Of a stretch of 64,000 nt of DNA, positions 17,212 through 25,635 are shown one piece after another (positions within the stretch are counted from its first letter, which is position 1; each line of letters begins with the position of its first letter). Below the pieces are notes generated by a model. The model had not been told where the DNA came from, searched no databases, and worked only from the letters and a program-made list of their open reading frames with translations. The translations under genes were made by a program, and so were the position numbers. This stretch comes from Gemmatimonadota bacterium (GTDB lineage: Bacteria > Latescibacterota > UBA2968), in contig PBWH01000030.1 in NCBI GenBank assembly GCA_002727195.1, positions 68,112 through 132,111 on the forward strand, written 5' to 3'.

Positions 17212-18120
17212 TCAGGTTTTCTTGATGGTGGAATCTAGGTCGAGTTCGGCGTTCAACTCCCCCCCGAGCAGAAGGAGCAAGGCAGTGAGGTAGATCCAGA
17301 GCTGGAAGACGATCATCACTCCGAGCGTGCCGGTCACCCGATTATAGTAACTGAAATTGGCAACATAGGTTCCGAATGCCTGCGACAGGAAGAACCACAG
17401 GATGGTGAACGAGACAGCTCCTGGCAGAACCGCATAGAATCGGGGGCGACAGTTCGGCGCGATCCGGTAGACGATCGACGCCATCAGGATGACGCCAATA
17501 AAGCCGGCCGGCATCTTCAGGAGGGAGACACCCCACGGCACGAAATCCTCCAGCCCCAAGCGGACCAGTAACTGGGTTTCGATCCAGGTACCCATGATCA
17601 GAAGATTGAAGGATACGACGAGTCCAAACCCCACCCAGAACATCAACCCGAGAGACAGCAGGCGGCGATACCAGAAGGACCGGGATTCGGCAATATCATA
17701 GGCGCGATTGAGCGCCTTGATCGTGGCGTTGATCGCGCTGGATGCTGCCCAGATGGCGCCTAGGAAGCCGATCGTCAGCAACGGCTGGGAGCTCGTCTCT
17801 ACGAGTGCGCGCACGTTGGACTCGACCATCTCCCGTACTTGATCGTGCAGAAAGACGCCGACCATCTGGAGAGAGTTCGAGACCGCTTCAGGAGATACGT
17901 CGAGCAGACCGGCCAGCGTCGCGGCGAACAGTGCCGCGGGGAAGATCGAGAAGGAAAAGTCGAACGCCATCTCGCCCGCCACCTCGGTGCAGTCGTGCTT
18001 GATGGCACGCAGACAGACACCCCTCAGAATCTGCGTGGGCCGACGACGCCAGGCGGGTTTGGGCCGAGTCTCGGGCTCGACACACACAGTCGGGCGCTCA
18101 CTGACCTCAGGTGCCCCCAT
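17212..18120 (-). CDS. YihY/BrkB-family membrane protein
   Basis: A 302-residue polytopic inner-membrane protein of the YihY/virulence factor BrkB family, function unresolved. Family features are the AGEMAFDFSFSIFPAALFA segment near residue 45, a LGAIWAASSAINATIKALN segment, and the C-terminal YNRVTGTLGVMIVFQLWIYL. ATG 18120 is preferred over the GTG at 18183 because GGAG lies six bases upstream. It is 55 bases before mlaE on the same strand and may head the envelope operon. Confidence 0.88.
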   Translation of the reverse strand: MGAPEVSERPTVCVEPETRPKPAWRRRPTQILRGVCLRAIKHDCTEVAGEMAFDFSFSIFPAALFAATLAGLLDVSPEAVSNSLQMVGVFLHDQVREMVESNVRALVETSSQPLLTIGFLGAIWAASSAINATIKALNRAYDIAESRSFWYRRLLSLGLMFWVGFGLVVSFNLLIMGTWIETQLLVRLGLEDFVPWGVSLLKMPAGFIGVILMASIVYRIAPNCRPRFYAVLPGAVSFTILWFFLSQAFGTYVANFSYYNRVTGTLGVMIVFQLWIYLTALLLLLGGELNAELDLDSTIKKT

Positions 18121-18285
18121 TACCTGCTCCAGATACGGACGAATGTGCTGGCGCTCCGGGACTCGAATTCTGCCCGGCCTCACCTCTTAATCTACCACCT
18201 CGGAACTTGCGTAATCTAAGTATTTACAATACTTGAATCAACGGGAAAGCCCCGAAACGGCTGGCTGGAAAGGGCCGCCACGAAC

Positions 18286-18321
18286 AGAAAAGGGCAAGCA
18301 TCCGGTGTGGATGCTCGCCCT
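18286..18321 (-). terminator. Terminator of the sigma factor gene
   Basis: Minus-strand 13-bp stem (18309-18321 with 18291-18303, one G-U pair) with a 5-base loop, followed by TTTCTG. Confidence 0.75.
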
Positions 18322-18350
18322 CAATTTCCTGTCGGTCAGGATTCCGGCCT

Positions 18351-19223
18351 TTACAGGAGATCGTGCCAGTTCTCGCCGGGAATCCGTTGCTTCAGGTGTC
18401 GCTTGAGTTTGCCCAAGGCACGGTTTCGAATCTGCCGGACACGCTCCCGAGTCACCCCTAGGTTGCCCCCGATTTCGCCGAGCGTTCGCCGGTCGTTCCC
18501 GTCGAGGCCAAAGTAGGCGCGAATCACCTCTCCCTCTCTCGGATCGAGACAACTCGTCAGCGACTCCTTTACAAGGTTCGAGCGGTTGAGATCGTCGACG
18601 AGCACATCAGGCTCAGGTCCGTCGGTCTTGAGCACCTGCAGGAGATTCAGTTCACCGGATGGCTCGATCGGAGACTCCAGAGACAGGTCGGCCCGTACGC
18701 AGCGTAGGGCGCGCTCGGCCCGCTTCCGGCTGATTTTCATGTCCAACGCCACCTCTTCGAGCGTCGGGACGCGGCCCAGTTCCTGCGTCATTTGGCCCCA
18801 TCGCCTGGCAAGGCGGTCCATATCCTCTTGACGGTTAGCCGGCATGGTGACCGTGGAGGTCTTCTTGAGCGCATTCAGGATCGCCTGACGGATCCACCAG
18901 ACCGCATAGCTGATGAACTTGAAGCCCCGCTTCTCGTCAAACCGCTTAAGCGCTTCGATCAGCCCTACGTTACCTTCAGCGATCAGGTCGGAAAGCGGCA
19001 CCCCGCGCCCCTGATATTCAAGCGCGACGCTCACGACAAACCGAAGGTTGGACGTCAGGATGGACTCGACAGCCTTAGAGTCCCCCTTCCGGGCACGCTG
19101 AAGCGTCTCCACCTCCTGCTGACGGGTCATTGGAGGGTAATTCCTGAGTTCCTTCAGGTATCGCTGAACGGACGCTTCGTTGTCGAATCGTCTGCGATCG
19201 CTATCTCCGCGGTCGTGCTTCAA
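18351..19223 (-). CDS. RpoD-like sigma-70 factor (group 2 type)
   Basis: A 290-residue sigma factor that lacks region 1.1. Region 1.2 begins near VQRYLKELRNYPP. Region 2 contains GNVGLIEALKRFDEKRGFKF and SYAVWWIRQAI. Region 4 contains a helix-turn-helix with GVTRERVRQIRNRAL. The TTG at 19223 was chosen because AGGAGG lies seven bases before it; the open frame runs ten codons further upstream. A perfect -35 TTGACA (19283-19288, minus strand) lies upstream, but the -10 at 17-base spacing (TCTTAG) is poor. It could be the primary or a stress sigma; the short N-terminus favours group 2. Confidence 0.92.
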   Translation of the reverse strand: MKHDRGDSDRRRFDNEASVQRYLKELRNYPPMTRQQEVETLQRARKGDSKAVESILTSNLRFVVSVALEYQGRGVPLSDLIAEGNVGLIEALKRFDEKRGFKFISYAVWWIRQAILNALKKTSTVTMPANRQEDMDRLARRWGQMTQELGRVPTLEEVALDMKISRKRAERALRCVRADLSLESPIEPSGELNLLQVLKTDGPEPDVLVDDLNRSNLVKESLTSCLDPREGEVIRAYFGLDGNDRRTLGEIGGNLGVTRERVRQIRNRALGKLKRHLKQRIPGENWHDLL

Positions 19224-19575
19224 CAGCCGTCCTCCTGTTTGTCGTGGGTGCACTTCACGCTAAGAGTGAAACGCACGAGGGTTGTCAAGGTTCCTTGCCC
19301 ACGATTACGAGTGCCCGAGCCTGCTTAAACCCCTCTTAGACAACATGTTAGGGCTATCTTTTTTAGAAACATGCGACCCAGAATACTCCCCGGACCTCAA
19401 CCCTTGTATCGGCAGAGTTCCTTGTTAAATCTAGCGATGAGTTGCGCTATTTGTGACCAGGCTCCACCCGAAAGATACCCCAGAACGCTTGAAATCCGTC
19501 AGTGGCGTACATAGCAGAAGCCCTCCGGGATGATTCCCGAAGGGCCTCTGCCGTAGTCGTCCAACCTACGGAAAC
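19224..19575. other. Intergenic region before the sigma gene, with a strong hairpin
   Basis: The region holds the sigma upstream sequences. On the far side is a long perfect hairpin (19514-19530 with 19535-19551) just downstream of tRNA-Arg on the minus strand. It lacks a strong T-tract but probably ends the hup-tRNA transcript. Confidence 0.55.
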
Positions 19576-19652
19576 TGGTGGGACATACAGGATTCGAACC
19601 TGTGACCTCTCGCTCCGGAGGCGAGTACTCTATCCAGCTGAGCTAATGTCCC
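19576..19652 (-). tRNA. tRNA-Arg(CCG)
   Basis: A 77-nt gene with encoded CCA (19576-19578). The acceptor is GGGACAT/ATGTCCC with discriminator A. The anticodon stem CTCGC/GCGAG encloses CTCCGGA (anticodon CCG), and the T arm contains GGTTCGAATCC. It starts 20 bases after the mS38-like gene, so it is probably processed from the HU operon transcript. Confidence 0.97.
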
Positions 19653-19671
19653 CAAAGCCGTCGTTCACAGA

Positions 19672-19767
19672 CTACCGTACCTTCTTCTTGTGACGGTCTC
19701 TTCTCCGTCTCTTCTTGCGCTTGTGCGTAGCGATCTTCTGTCTCTTGCGCTTTCGTCCGCTTGGCAA
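19672..19767 (-). CDS. Tiny basic AURKAIP1/COX24-type protein (mS38-like)
   Basis: A 31-residue, almost entirely basic protein starting MPSGRKRKRQKIATHKRKK and ending in HKKKVR. This matches the COX24/AURKAIP1 C-terminal family, known in mitochondria as small-subunit ribosomal protein mS38 and found as stand-alone micro-ORFs in Bacteroidota and relatives. A ribosome-associated role is therefore likely. The TTG start at 19767 has GGAG seven bases upstream. It lies 15 bases after the HU gene and 20 before tRNA-Arg, forming a compact operon. Confidence 0.82.
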   Translation of the reverse strand: MPSGRKRKRQKIATHKRKKRRRRDRHKKKVR

Positions 19768-19782
19768 ATCGCGACTCCTTAT

Positions 19783-20085
19783 CTAGGTCTCTGAAGGCTG
19801 GTCCTGCTGACCGCCCTCGACTGCCGTTCTGAGTTCCTGTGATGGCTTGAACACAGGGACGGGGCGCTCCGGTATACGAACCACGTCCCCTGTTTTGGGA
19901 TTACGCCCGGTTCTCGATGCACGTTCGACAACCTTGAACGTGCCGAAACCGCGAATCTGGATATGATCTCCTGCTTTGAGAGCGTCGACGACCGAGGCAA
20001 GGAAGCCTTCCAGAACCGTTGCCGTGTCCGTCTTTGTCAGTCCCGTTGCATCGGCGATCCGATTGACAATGTCCGCCTTGGTCAC
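19783..20085 (-). CDS. hup: HU/IHF-family DNA-binding protein
   Basis: A 100-residue nucleoid protein. The fold-defining segments are present: MTKADIVNRIADATGLTK at the N-terminus, then IQIRGFGTFKVVERASRTGR and NPKTGDVVRIPER in the DNA-binding arm, with FKPSQELR near the end. A short acidic and Gln-rich tail extends past the usual 90-94 residues. The GTG start at 20085 has GAGAGGG upstream. A strong promoter precedes it. HU versus IHF-alpha cannot be decided from the sequence. Confidence 0.93.
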   Translation of the reverse strand: MTKADIVNRIADATGLTKTDTATVLEGFLASVVDALKAGDHIQIRGFGTFKVVERASRTGRNPKTGDVVRIPERPVPVFKPSQELRTAVEGGQQDQPSET

Positions 20086-20157
20086 TATCCCTCTCTCTAT
20101 CCGCCGCTCAAAGACATCCGGCTGCCCGAATGCGTAGGCAGGCCGGACAAGTGAAGA

Positions 20158-20186
20158 AATCTATAACAATCCCACGATGTTGTCAA
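20158..20186 (-). promoter_or_regulatory. Sigma-70 promoter of the hup operon
   Basis: Perfect -35 TTGACA (20181-20186) and -10 TAGATT (20158-20163) on the minus strand, separated by 17 bases and about 70 bases before the GTG. Confidence 0.7.
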
Positions 20187-20197
20187 CCAAACGGCCC

Positions 20198-22015
20198 CTA
20201 CTCGGCCGCTTCGGGCGGGCTGTCGGATAGATATTGAAGCTCGTGCAGCCGACGATAGATCCCTTCCCCCTGCATCAACTCCTCGTGACTGCCAACCTCA
20301 CGGACTTCGCCCTTGTGGAGGACGATGATTCGGTCAGAGTTCCGGATGGTCGAAAGCCTGTGGGCGATGACGATCGATGTCCGATCCGCCATCAACCGTT
20401 CAACAGCCTCCTGGATCCATTGTTCGGTCTCGGTGTCAATGCTGGACGTGGCTTCATCCAGGATCAGAATGTCCGGTTTGTGAGCCAGCGCTCGGGCAAA
20501 AGAGATAAGCTGGCGTTGCCCCGCCGAGAAGGTCGATCCCCGTTCAGTGACCTCGTGCTGGTAGGTGTCCGGGAGCGTCCCGATGAACAGGCTCGCGTTC
20601 ACATCTGTTGCCGCCCGATGGAGATCAGCGTCCGTAATCTCCGTGTCTCCCAGCCGGATGTTACGCTCGATGTCGCCCGAGAACAGGAACACGTCCTGCT
20701 GGACGATCCCGACCTTCCGCCGAAGATCCTCGAGGTCCCACTCATCGATGTCTCGTCCATCGACCCGAATCGTTCCTTTCTGAATCTGATAGAAGCCGTT
20801 CAACAGACTGATGATCGTCGTCTTGCCCGACCCGGTAGCGCCCACAATTGCGATCCGCTCTCCCGGTTCGATCCGGAACGACACGTCCCTCAGGATCCAG
20901 TCTGTCTGGCCCGATTCCGACGCCGGGTCCTGGTAAGCGAACCAGACGTGGTCGAACTCGATCGCCCCATTGCTCCCCTCCTGCCTATGTTCGCCGCCAA
21001 CCGGCTCCGGCTCTGTATCCAGCAACTCAAAGATCCGTTCAGACGAGGCCATCGCCGCCTGCAGGATCGCGTAGCGCTCCGAGATCTCAAGGATCGGCCG
21101 AAAGAAGCGCGGGATATACTGGAGCATCGCCACGAGCACACCCCACTGAATCGCGGACCCCATCACCTGCTCCCCGCCATACCAGATCGCGATCGCGATG
21201 GCCGCCGCGCTGAACGCCTCCATCAAGGGGAAATACAGGGAAAAGTAGAGTCCCGATTCCAGGTTTGCATCAAGATAGCGGCCGTTGATCTCGGCAAACC
21301 GACCGCGGTTGCGACGTTCGCGATTGAACAGCTGCACGACCTCCATACCAGAGATGTTCTCCTGGAGGTAGGCATTCAGACGGGCCAGCCTGGCGCGCGC
21401 CAACCGAAAGGCCCGGAGCATGCGTCCCTGAAACCAGAAGGTCGCCAGGAACATCAGCGGCAAAACCAGACACACCACCGCCGCTAGCTCTGCATTCATC
21501 GAGGACATGAAGGCAACGATGGCGATCAGCGTAAACACATCACTGAAGACCACGACGATGCCGTCGGTGAACAGCTCGTTCAGCGCATCCACATCGTTAG
21601 TATTCCTCGTCATCAACCGTCCGATCGGAGTCCGGTCGAAGTAGCTGAGCGGGAGTCGCTGGAGGTGTGAAAAGATGTGTCGGCGGACGTCGAACATCGC
21701 CCATTGGCCTGTCATCTGCGTGATGTAGTTCTGTAGATAGTTGGCCGAGAACTGTATCACGAGCAATCCGGCGAAGATCAGTACCAGCCGGTGAAGGCCG
21801 GCATAATCACCGACCAGAATGTGATCGTCCACGGCGATCTGGGTGAGGAACGGCCCGGCCTGACGCGTCACAGACGTGATGAGGATGAGCACAAACGCGA
21901 CAGCCACCCACTGCTTATACGGCTTGAGATATGTGAGCAACCGTATCATCAGGCGTGCATCGAACGGTCGTTCCTGGACCTCCTCCTCGTGGATGTCGAC
22001 GTAGTCGTCTGCCAT
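20198..22015 (-). CDS. ABC exporter half (MsbA-like), canonical ATPase site
   Basis: A 605-residue fusion of a six-TM type IV exporter domain (about residues 30-320) and an ATPase domain. Walker A is VGATGSGKTT, the signature FSAGQRQLISFARAL and Walker B ILILDEATSSIDTE with the catalytic Glu; H-loop IAHRLSTI. The signature Ser-Ala-Gly is a slight variant of LSGGQ. ATG 22015 lies three bases after the stop of the partner gene at 22019, so the two halves are co-translated. The pair should form a heterodimeric exporter for drugs, lipids or peptides. Confidence 0.92.
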   Translation of the reverse strand: MADDYVDIHEEEVQERPFDARLMIRLLTYLKPYKQWVAVAFVLILITSVTRQAGPFLTQIAVDDHILVGDYAGLHRLVLIFAGLLVIQFSANYLQNYITQMTGQWAMFDVRRHIFSHLQRLPLSYFDRTPIGRLMTRNTNDVDALNELFTDGIVVVFSDVFTLIAIVAFMSSMNAELAAVVCLVLPLMFLATFWFQGRMLRAFRLARARLARLNAYLQENISGMEVVQLFNRERRNRGRFAEINGRYLDANLESGLYFSLYFPLMEAFSAAAIAIAIWYGGEQVMGSAIQWGVLVAMLQYIPRFFRPILEISERYAILQAAMASSERIFELLDTEPEPVGGEHRQEGSNGAIEFDHVWFAYQDPASESGQTDWILRDVSFRIEPGERIAIVGATGSGKTTIISLLNGFYQIQKGTIRVDGRDIDEWDLEDLRRKVGIVQQDVFLFSGDIERNIRLGDTEITDADLHRAATDVNASLFIGTLPDTYQHEVTERGSTFSAGQRQLISFARALAHKPDILILDEATSSIDTETEQWIQEAVERLMADRTSIVIAHRLSTIRNSDRIIVLHKGEVREVGSHEELMQGEGIYRRLHELQYLSDSPPEAAE

Positions 22016-22018
22016 CGA

Positions 22019-23785
22019 TCAGATCTCGTTCAGTTCCTGGCGGAGCTGCTGGCGCGTATACATATCCGCGTAGATCCCGCCCGCTTCGACGAGGTCGCCG
22101 TGGGCCCCCTGTTCTGCGATCCGTCCATCCTCGATCACCACAATCTGGTCAGCGTGCTGAACTGTGGAGATGCGGTGCGAAATCAGGATGGTTGTCCGTT
22201 CGGACATCACTTCGCGCAGCCGGGAGAGGATCTCTTCCTCGGTGCTGGTGTCGACACTGGACATCGCGTCATCAAGGATGAGGATGGTCGGTTTGCGTAT
22301 GATGGCGCGTGCGAGCGCGGACCGCTGTTTCTGGCCACCGGAGAGTGTCACCCCGCGTTCTCCGGCAACCGTCTCGTAGCCTTGCGGGAAATCCGGAAGA
22401 TCCTGACTCAGACGCGATACGTCCGATGCCCACTCGACCAGGTCGGTCCCTTCCTCCACGCCCAGACCGATGTTCTCCCGCAAGGTGTCGGAGAACAGGA
22501 AACTGTCTTGCGGGACGAACCCGATCATCTCCCTGAGCGAATCCTTGGACCAGAGCGACACCGGTATGCCGTCGATCCGCACTTCGCCGGATTGGGGCTC
22601 GATCATCCGAGGGATGAGCCGTCCAAAAGTCGTCTTACCCGACCCAACCCGCCCCACGATCGCTAGGGTGCTGCCGGCGGGGATCAAGAGAGACAGGTTG
22701 TCCAGAACTGTCTCCCCGTCGTAGGCGATCGTCACCTGGTCGAACACGATCTCCCCGGCCGACCGCTCTGGTTGATCCACGGTTTCGGCATCCTGGATGT
22801 CCGGTATCTGATCCAGGACCTCGTTGATCCGAACCATCGAGGCGAGTCCGCGCTGGTATCGCTCCACCATCCAGCCGAGAAGGATCATCGGGAAGATCAG
22901 TTTGGTCAGATAGGCATTGAAGGCGACGAATTCGCCGAGGGTGATCCGCCCGGAGATGACCGATTCGCCGCCCAGCCAGAGGACAATCACAAGGGAGCAT
23001 CCACCGACGACGAACGCGAGGGGCCTGACGGCACTCTGGAGCAGAATGAGCTTCTTGTTCTTTTCCAGATAAGCTTCGTTCAGCTCGCCGAACGCATCGA
23101 TCTCGTGTTCACGCTGGACGTAGGCTTTGACGACACGCATGCCAGAGAGATTCTCCTGAACGCGCGCGCTGATCTTGGAGAAGTGATCCTGCACGTCGCG
23201 GAATCCGTCGTAGATGCCCGCCGCCGCTCGATTCATGACGAGCGCCAGAACGGGGAGCGGAACGAGGGCCCACAGGGAGAGCTGCCAGTCGATTGTGCTC
23301 ATGACCACCAGTCCCATGCTCACTGCGAGGAAAGCGTCGAAGAGCATGCGGATCCCGAATCCGAGGAACATTCGAACGGAGTTCAAGTCGTTCGTCGCTC
23401 GCGCCATCAGATCGCCCGTCGGCGTACGGTGGAAGTACGCGAGGGAAAGTTTCACAAGATGCCCGAAATAGGCTTCTCTGATGTCGTACTCGATGTAGCG
23501 GCTGACGCTGTTGAAGTACCAGCGCATCCCCATCGACAGCGCCATCGTGACCAGAGCCAGCCCGACGATTAAAAGGCCGTAGGACCAGACGTCAGAACCG
23601 AACCAGGCCTCGTGCGAATAGGGTGTCCCGTCTACCTCTGCCTTTACGGCATCGACGGCGACCTTGAGCACATAAGGGATGGCCGTCGCTGTTGCCTGCG
23701 AAAACGTCAGAAGAACCAGACCGGCCACGATTCGGCCATTGTACTTCCGGACAAACGGCCAGAATGGTGCGACAGGGTTTCTCAT
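22019..23785 (-). CDS. ABC exporter half, degenerate ATPase site
   Basis: A 588-residue exporter half with TM domain followed by an ATPase domain. Walker A is VGRVGSGKTTFG and the signature LSGGQKQRSALARAI. Walker B reads ILILDDAMSSVD, with Asp where the catalytic Glu should be. That substitution is the hallmark of the degenerate site in heterodimeric exporters (TM287/288 and BmrCD type), which supports pairing with the next gene. The ATG lies four bases after the alkyltransferase-like gene. Confidence 0.92.
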   Translation of the reverse strand: MRNPVAPFWPFVRKYNGRIVAGLVLLTFSQATATAIPYVLKVAVDAVKAEVDGTPYSHEAWFGSDVWSYGLLIVGLALVTMALSMGMRWYFNSVSRYIEYDIREAYFGHLVKLSLAYFHRTPTGDLMARATNDLNSVRMFLGFGIRMLFDAFLAVSMGLVVMSTIDWQLSLWALVPLPVLALVMNRAAAGIYDGFRDVQDHFSKISARVQENLSGMRVVKAYVQREHEIDAFGELNEAYLEKNKKLILLQSAVRPLAFVVGGCSLVIVLWLGGESVISGRITLGEFVAFNAYLTKLIFPMILLGWMVERYQRGLASMVRINEVLDQIPDIQDAETVDQPERSAGEIVFDQVTIAYDGETVLDNLSLLIPAGSTLAIVGRVGSGKTTFGRLIPRMIEPQSGEVRIDGIPVSLWSKDSLREMIGFVPQDSFLFSDTLRENIGLGVEEGTDLVEWASDVSRLSQDLPDFPQGYETVAGERGVTLSGGQKQRSALARAIIRKPTILILDDAMSSVDTSTEEEILSRLREVMSERTTILISHRISTVQHADQIVVIEDGRIAEQGAHGDLVEAGGIYADMYTRQQLRQELNEI

Positions 23786-23789
23786 GCGC

Positions 23790-24101
23790 TCAATCTCTCA
23801 TCCATCCGAACACCTCCACGTCCACACATTCTCCTTCGAATTCGATACCGTCGGACTCGAGCAAATCTCTCTGGCGATCTTGCCCCCCGTGATCGGACAC
23901 GCGCCCCTGGCTGTTGATGACACGAAACCACGGGACCTCCCGTTCGGCAGGTACGGACCGCAAAGCCTGAGCCACCTGTCGCGGCCCGGTTCCCACGATC
24001 TCGGCGATCTGTCCGTAAGTGGCAACACAGCCCTCGGGGATCGACTCGATGGTGACCAGGACCTGCTCGAACAACTCACTGGGATGCCGGGTTTCGCTCA
24101 A
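23790..24101 (-). CDS. Alkyltransferase-like (ATL/MGMT-family) protein
   Basis: A 103-residue protein with the MGMT DNA-binding fold: CVATYGQIAEIVG near residue 25, then GPRQVAQALRSVP. The active-site PCHRV of true methyltransferases is PWFRVI here, with Trp replacing the acceptor Cys, so it cannot dealkylate DNA itself. ATL proteins bind O6-alkylguanine and hand it to nucleotide excision repair. The TTG start at 24101 is supported by GGAG seven bases upstream; the gene overlaps the end of the aminopeptidase by 26 bases. Confidence 0.85.
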   Translation of the reverse strand: MSETRHPSELFEQVLVTIESIPEGCVATYGQIAEIVGTGPRQVAQALRSVPAEREVPWFRVINSQGRVSDHGGQDRQRDLLESDGIEFEGECVDVEVFGWMRD

Positions 24102-25122
24102 GCCACGACTCCAGATACGCTTCAGGATCAGACTGCCCTTCACACTCGCCAAACACCTTGATCGCCTCAAGGAGGCCACCCGCTCGCTCCAGAACCCGAT
24201 CAAACAGGTCGGTTTCCCTGTGATACGTGCGGAACAGCGCCAACGTGGCGTTGTTCACCGTCCACCGATCCGAATCGCTGTATCCCTCAGTTTGCCAGGC
24301 GAGGGACGCGGCCTCCGATCTCAGGCGATCGATGGCTTCGGCCTTGCGGGCAAGGGTCTGATCGACGGGAATTTCTTGCGTATACAGCGTGTCGAGCTCC
24401 GCCGCCAGACTTCGCATCAAGCCACGATACTGCGCTTGATCCGACCTCCGTGCCTCGAGAGCGTCCAATGAATCGCGTCCGTTCTCGAACACCTCGACCG
24501 CCCATTGTCGCGCCCCGGCGCGGCCGACGAACGTGGCCAGGCTTTCGTTGAAATCAGCGTCACCTTCGATCCAAACGGTCGCGTGCATCAACTCGTGAAT
24601 GACCAGGTCGGCCAGGTCGATTGCCGGATACCGTAGCATCGAGGTGAGGAGCGGGTCCCGGAACCAGCCGAGGGTGCTGTATGCGCTCACCCCTCTGAGA
24701 TACACGTCAAACCCGCGACCGCTGAACAGATCTCGTTCGGCCTCAGCGCGTTCTCGATCAAAAAAACCCCGATAGGGTGCGCTCCCTATGACGGGGTATG
24801 ACCAGCGATGCGGTTCGAGCCGATCCTTAGGTGCGGCCGCCAGAGCCCAGACGACGGGTCCGTCTCCGATATCGGTGTACGTCGTGTAGTTGTTTGATCC
24901 TTCCAGGCCGAGCGAGCCGATGGCGTAGGTTTTGATTTGCTCCGCCAGTCGCAGGCGCTCTCGAACGAACGGATCCGCCTCATCGTCAGCAATCACCTCG
25001 CTCACAGGGACCTGGTTCCAGATCAGATGCCACTGTCCCCCACCGAGGTGCACGTAATAGCCGAAGTCGATCCCGAAGAGACCGACCAGGAGCGTGAGAG
25101 CTCCCGTCAGCTGCGGCCACAC
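24076..25122 (-). CDS. Putative zinc aminopeptidase (PF10023-like)
   Basis: A 348-residue protein with an N-terminal signal or anchor (LTGALTLLVGLFGI). The metalloprotease core is VIHELMHATVWIEGDADFNE at about residues 175-194, containing HExxH and the downstream NE ligand segment of the putative aminopeptidase family. The rest is helical. GTG 25122 has GAGG seven bases upstream. It is 47 bases after the DUF5069 paralog and overlaps the ATL gene. The natural substrate is unknown. Confidence 0.85.
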   Translation of the reverse strand: MWPQLTGALTLLVGLFGIDFGYYVHLGGGQWHLIWNQVPVSEVIADDEADPFVRERLRLAEQIKTYAIGSLGLEGSNNYTTYTDIGDGPVVWALAAAPKDRLEPHRWSYPVIGSAPYRGFFDRERAEAERDLFSGRGFDVYLRGVSAYSTLGWFRDPLLTSMLRYPAIDLADLVIHELMHATVWIEGDADFNESLATFVGRAGARQWAVEVFENGRDSLDALEARRSDQAQYRGLMRSLAAELDTLYTQEIPVDQTLARKAEAIDRLRSEAASLAWQTEGYSDSDRWTVNNATLALFRTYHRETDLFDRVLERAGGLLEAIKVFGECEGQSDPEAYLESWLERNPASQ

Positions 25123-25169
25123 CTCACGACCTCACTCGAGCCGATCGGTGACTGGCGACCGTGACCGAC

Positions 25170-25616
25170 TCAGTCCCCACAAAGCGCCCGATGGAATCCC
25201 GCCCAGTCGTCGAGGTCGTTGATGTCCGCCCCGGCGTGAATATCCTCGTCGGCCGAAAGGCCCACACCTTGGAGCAATTCGGTGCGTCTCGGGTCAGGCA
25301 TCGGGAAGCCCAGGATCTGCTCATTGACCGACGCAATCGCCTCTGGCGTGAGGCGACCGGCGTCCGCCTGTGCGCGGACCCAACCTTCGAAGGCAAGATA
25401 CGTCGGTTGGTCGGACGAGATGTACTCGGCAGCATCCTTCAGATCGATGCCGAGCGCATCGAGCACGAAGCCGTCGAACCCGCCCTCGCCAGAGCGGTAG
25501 CCGTCGGCAAGTTGATCGCGAGACGCCAGGAGCATCTTTTGCCAGACTCTGGGGAGGTGAACGAGTCCAAGCGGACCTGAGCACCGTGTGCTGATCAAAG
25601 GAACAATCTTAACCAT
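25170..25616 (-). CDS. DUF5069-like protein, paralog B
   Basis: A 148-residue protein clearly related to the gene at 10011-10445. Both begin with VPLIS, then PLGxxHLPRxWQK, then a GGFD or GAGFD element, PTYxxFExW and a C-terminal DDWAGFHRAL or EDWTEFHASL. ATG 25616 (MVKIVPLIS) is chosen because GGAGAG lies just upstream; the open frame extends nine codons further into the SIS gene. It follows an epimerase and a SIS isomerase on the same strand with short gaps. Confidence 0.75.
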   Translation of the reverse strand: MVKIVPLISTRCSGPLGLVHLPRVWQKMLLASRDQLADGYRSGEGGFDGFVLDALGIDLKDAAEYISSDQPTYLAFEGWVRAQADAGRLTPEAIASVNEQILGFPMPDPRRTELLQGVGLSADEDIHAGADINDLDDWAGFHRALCGD

Positions 25617-25635
25617 TGGCTCTCCAGGTGATGGG

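Noticed and set aside
20234-21487. A 417-codon plus-strand frame
   Set aside because: Lies entirely antisense to a clear ABC exporter; a shadow. The same applies to frames at 43554-44750, 27403-28446 and 38511-39476.
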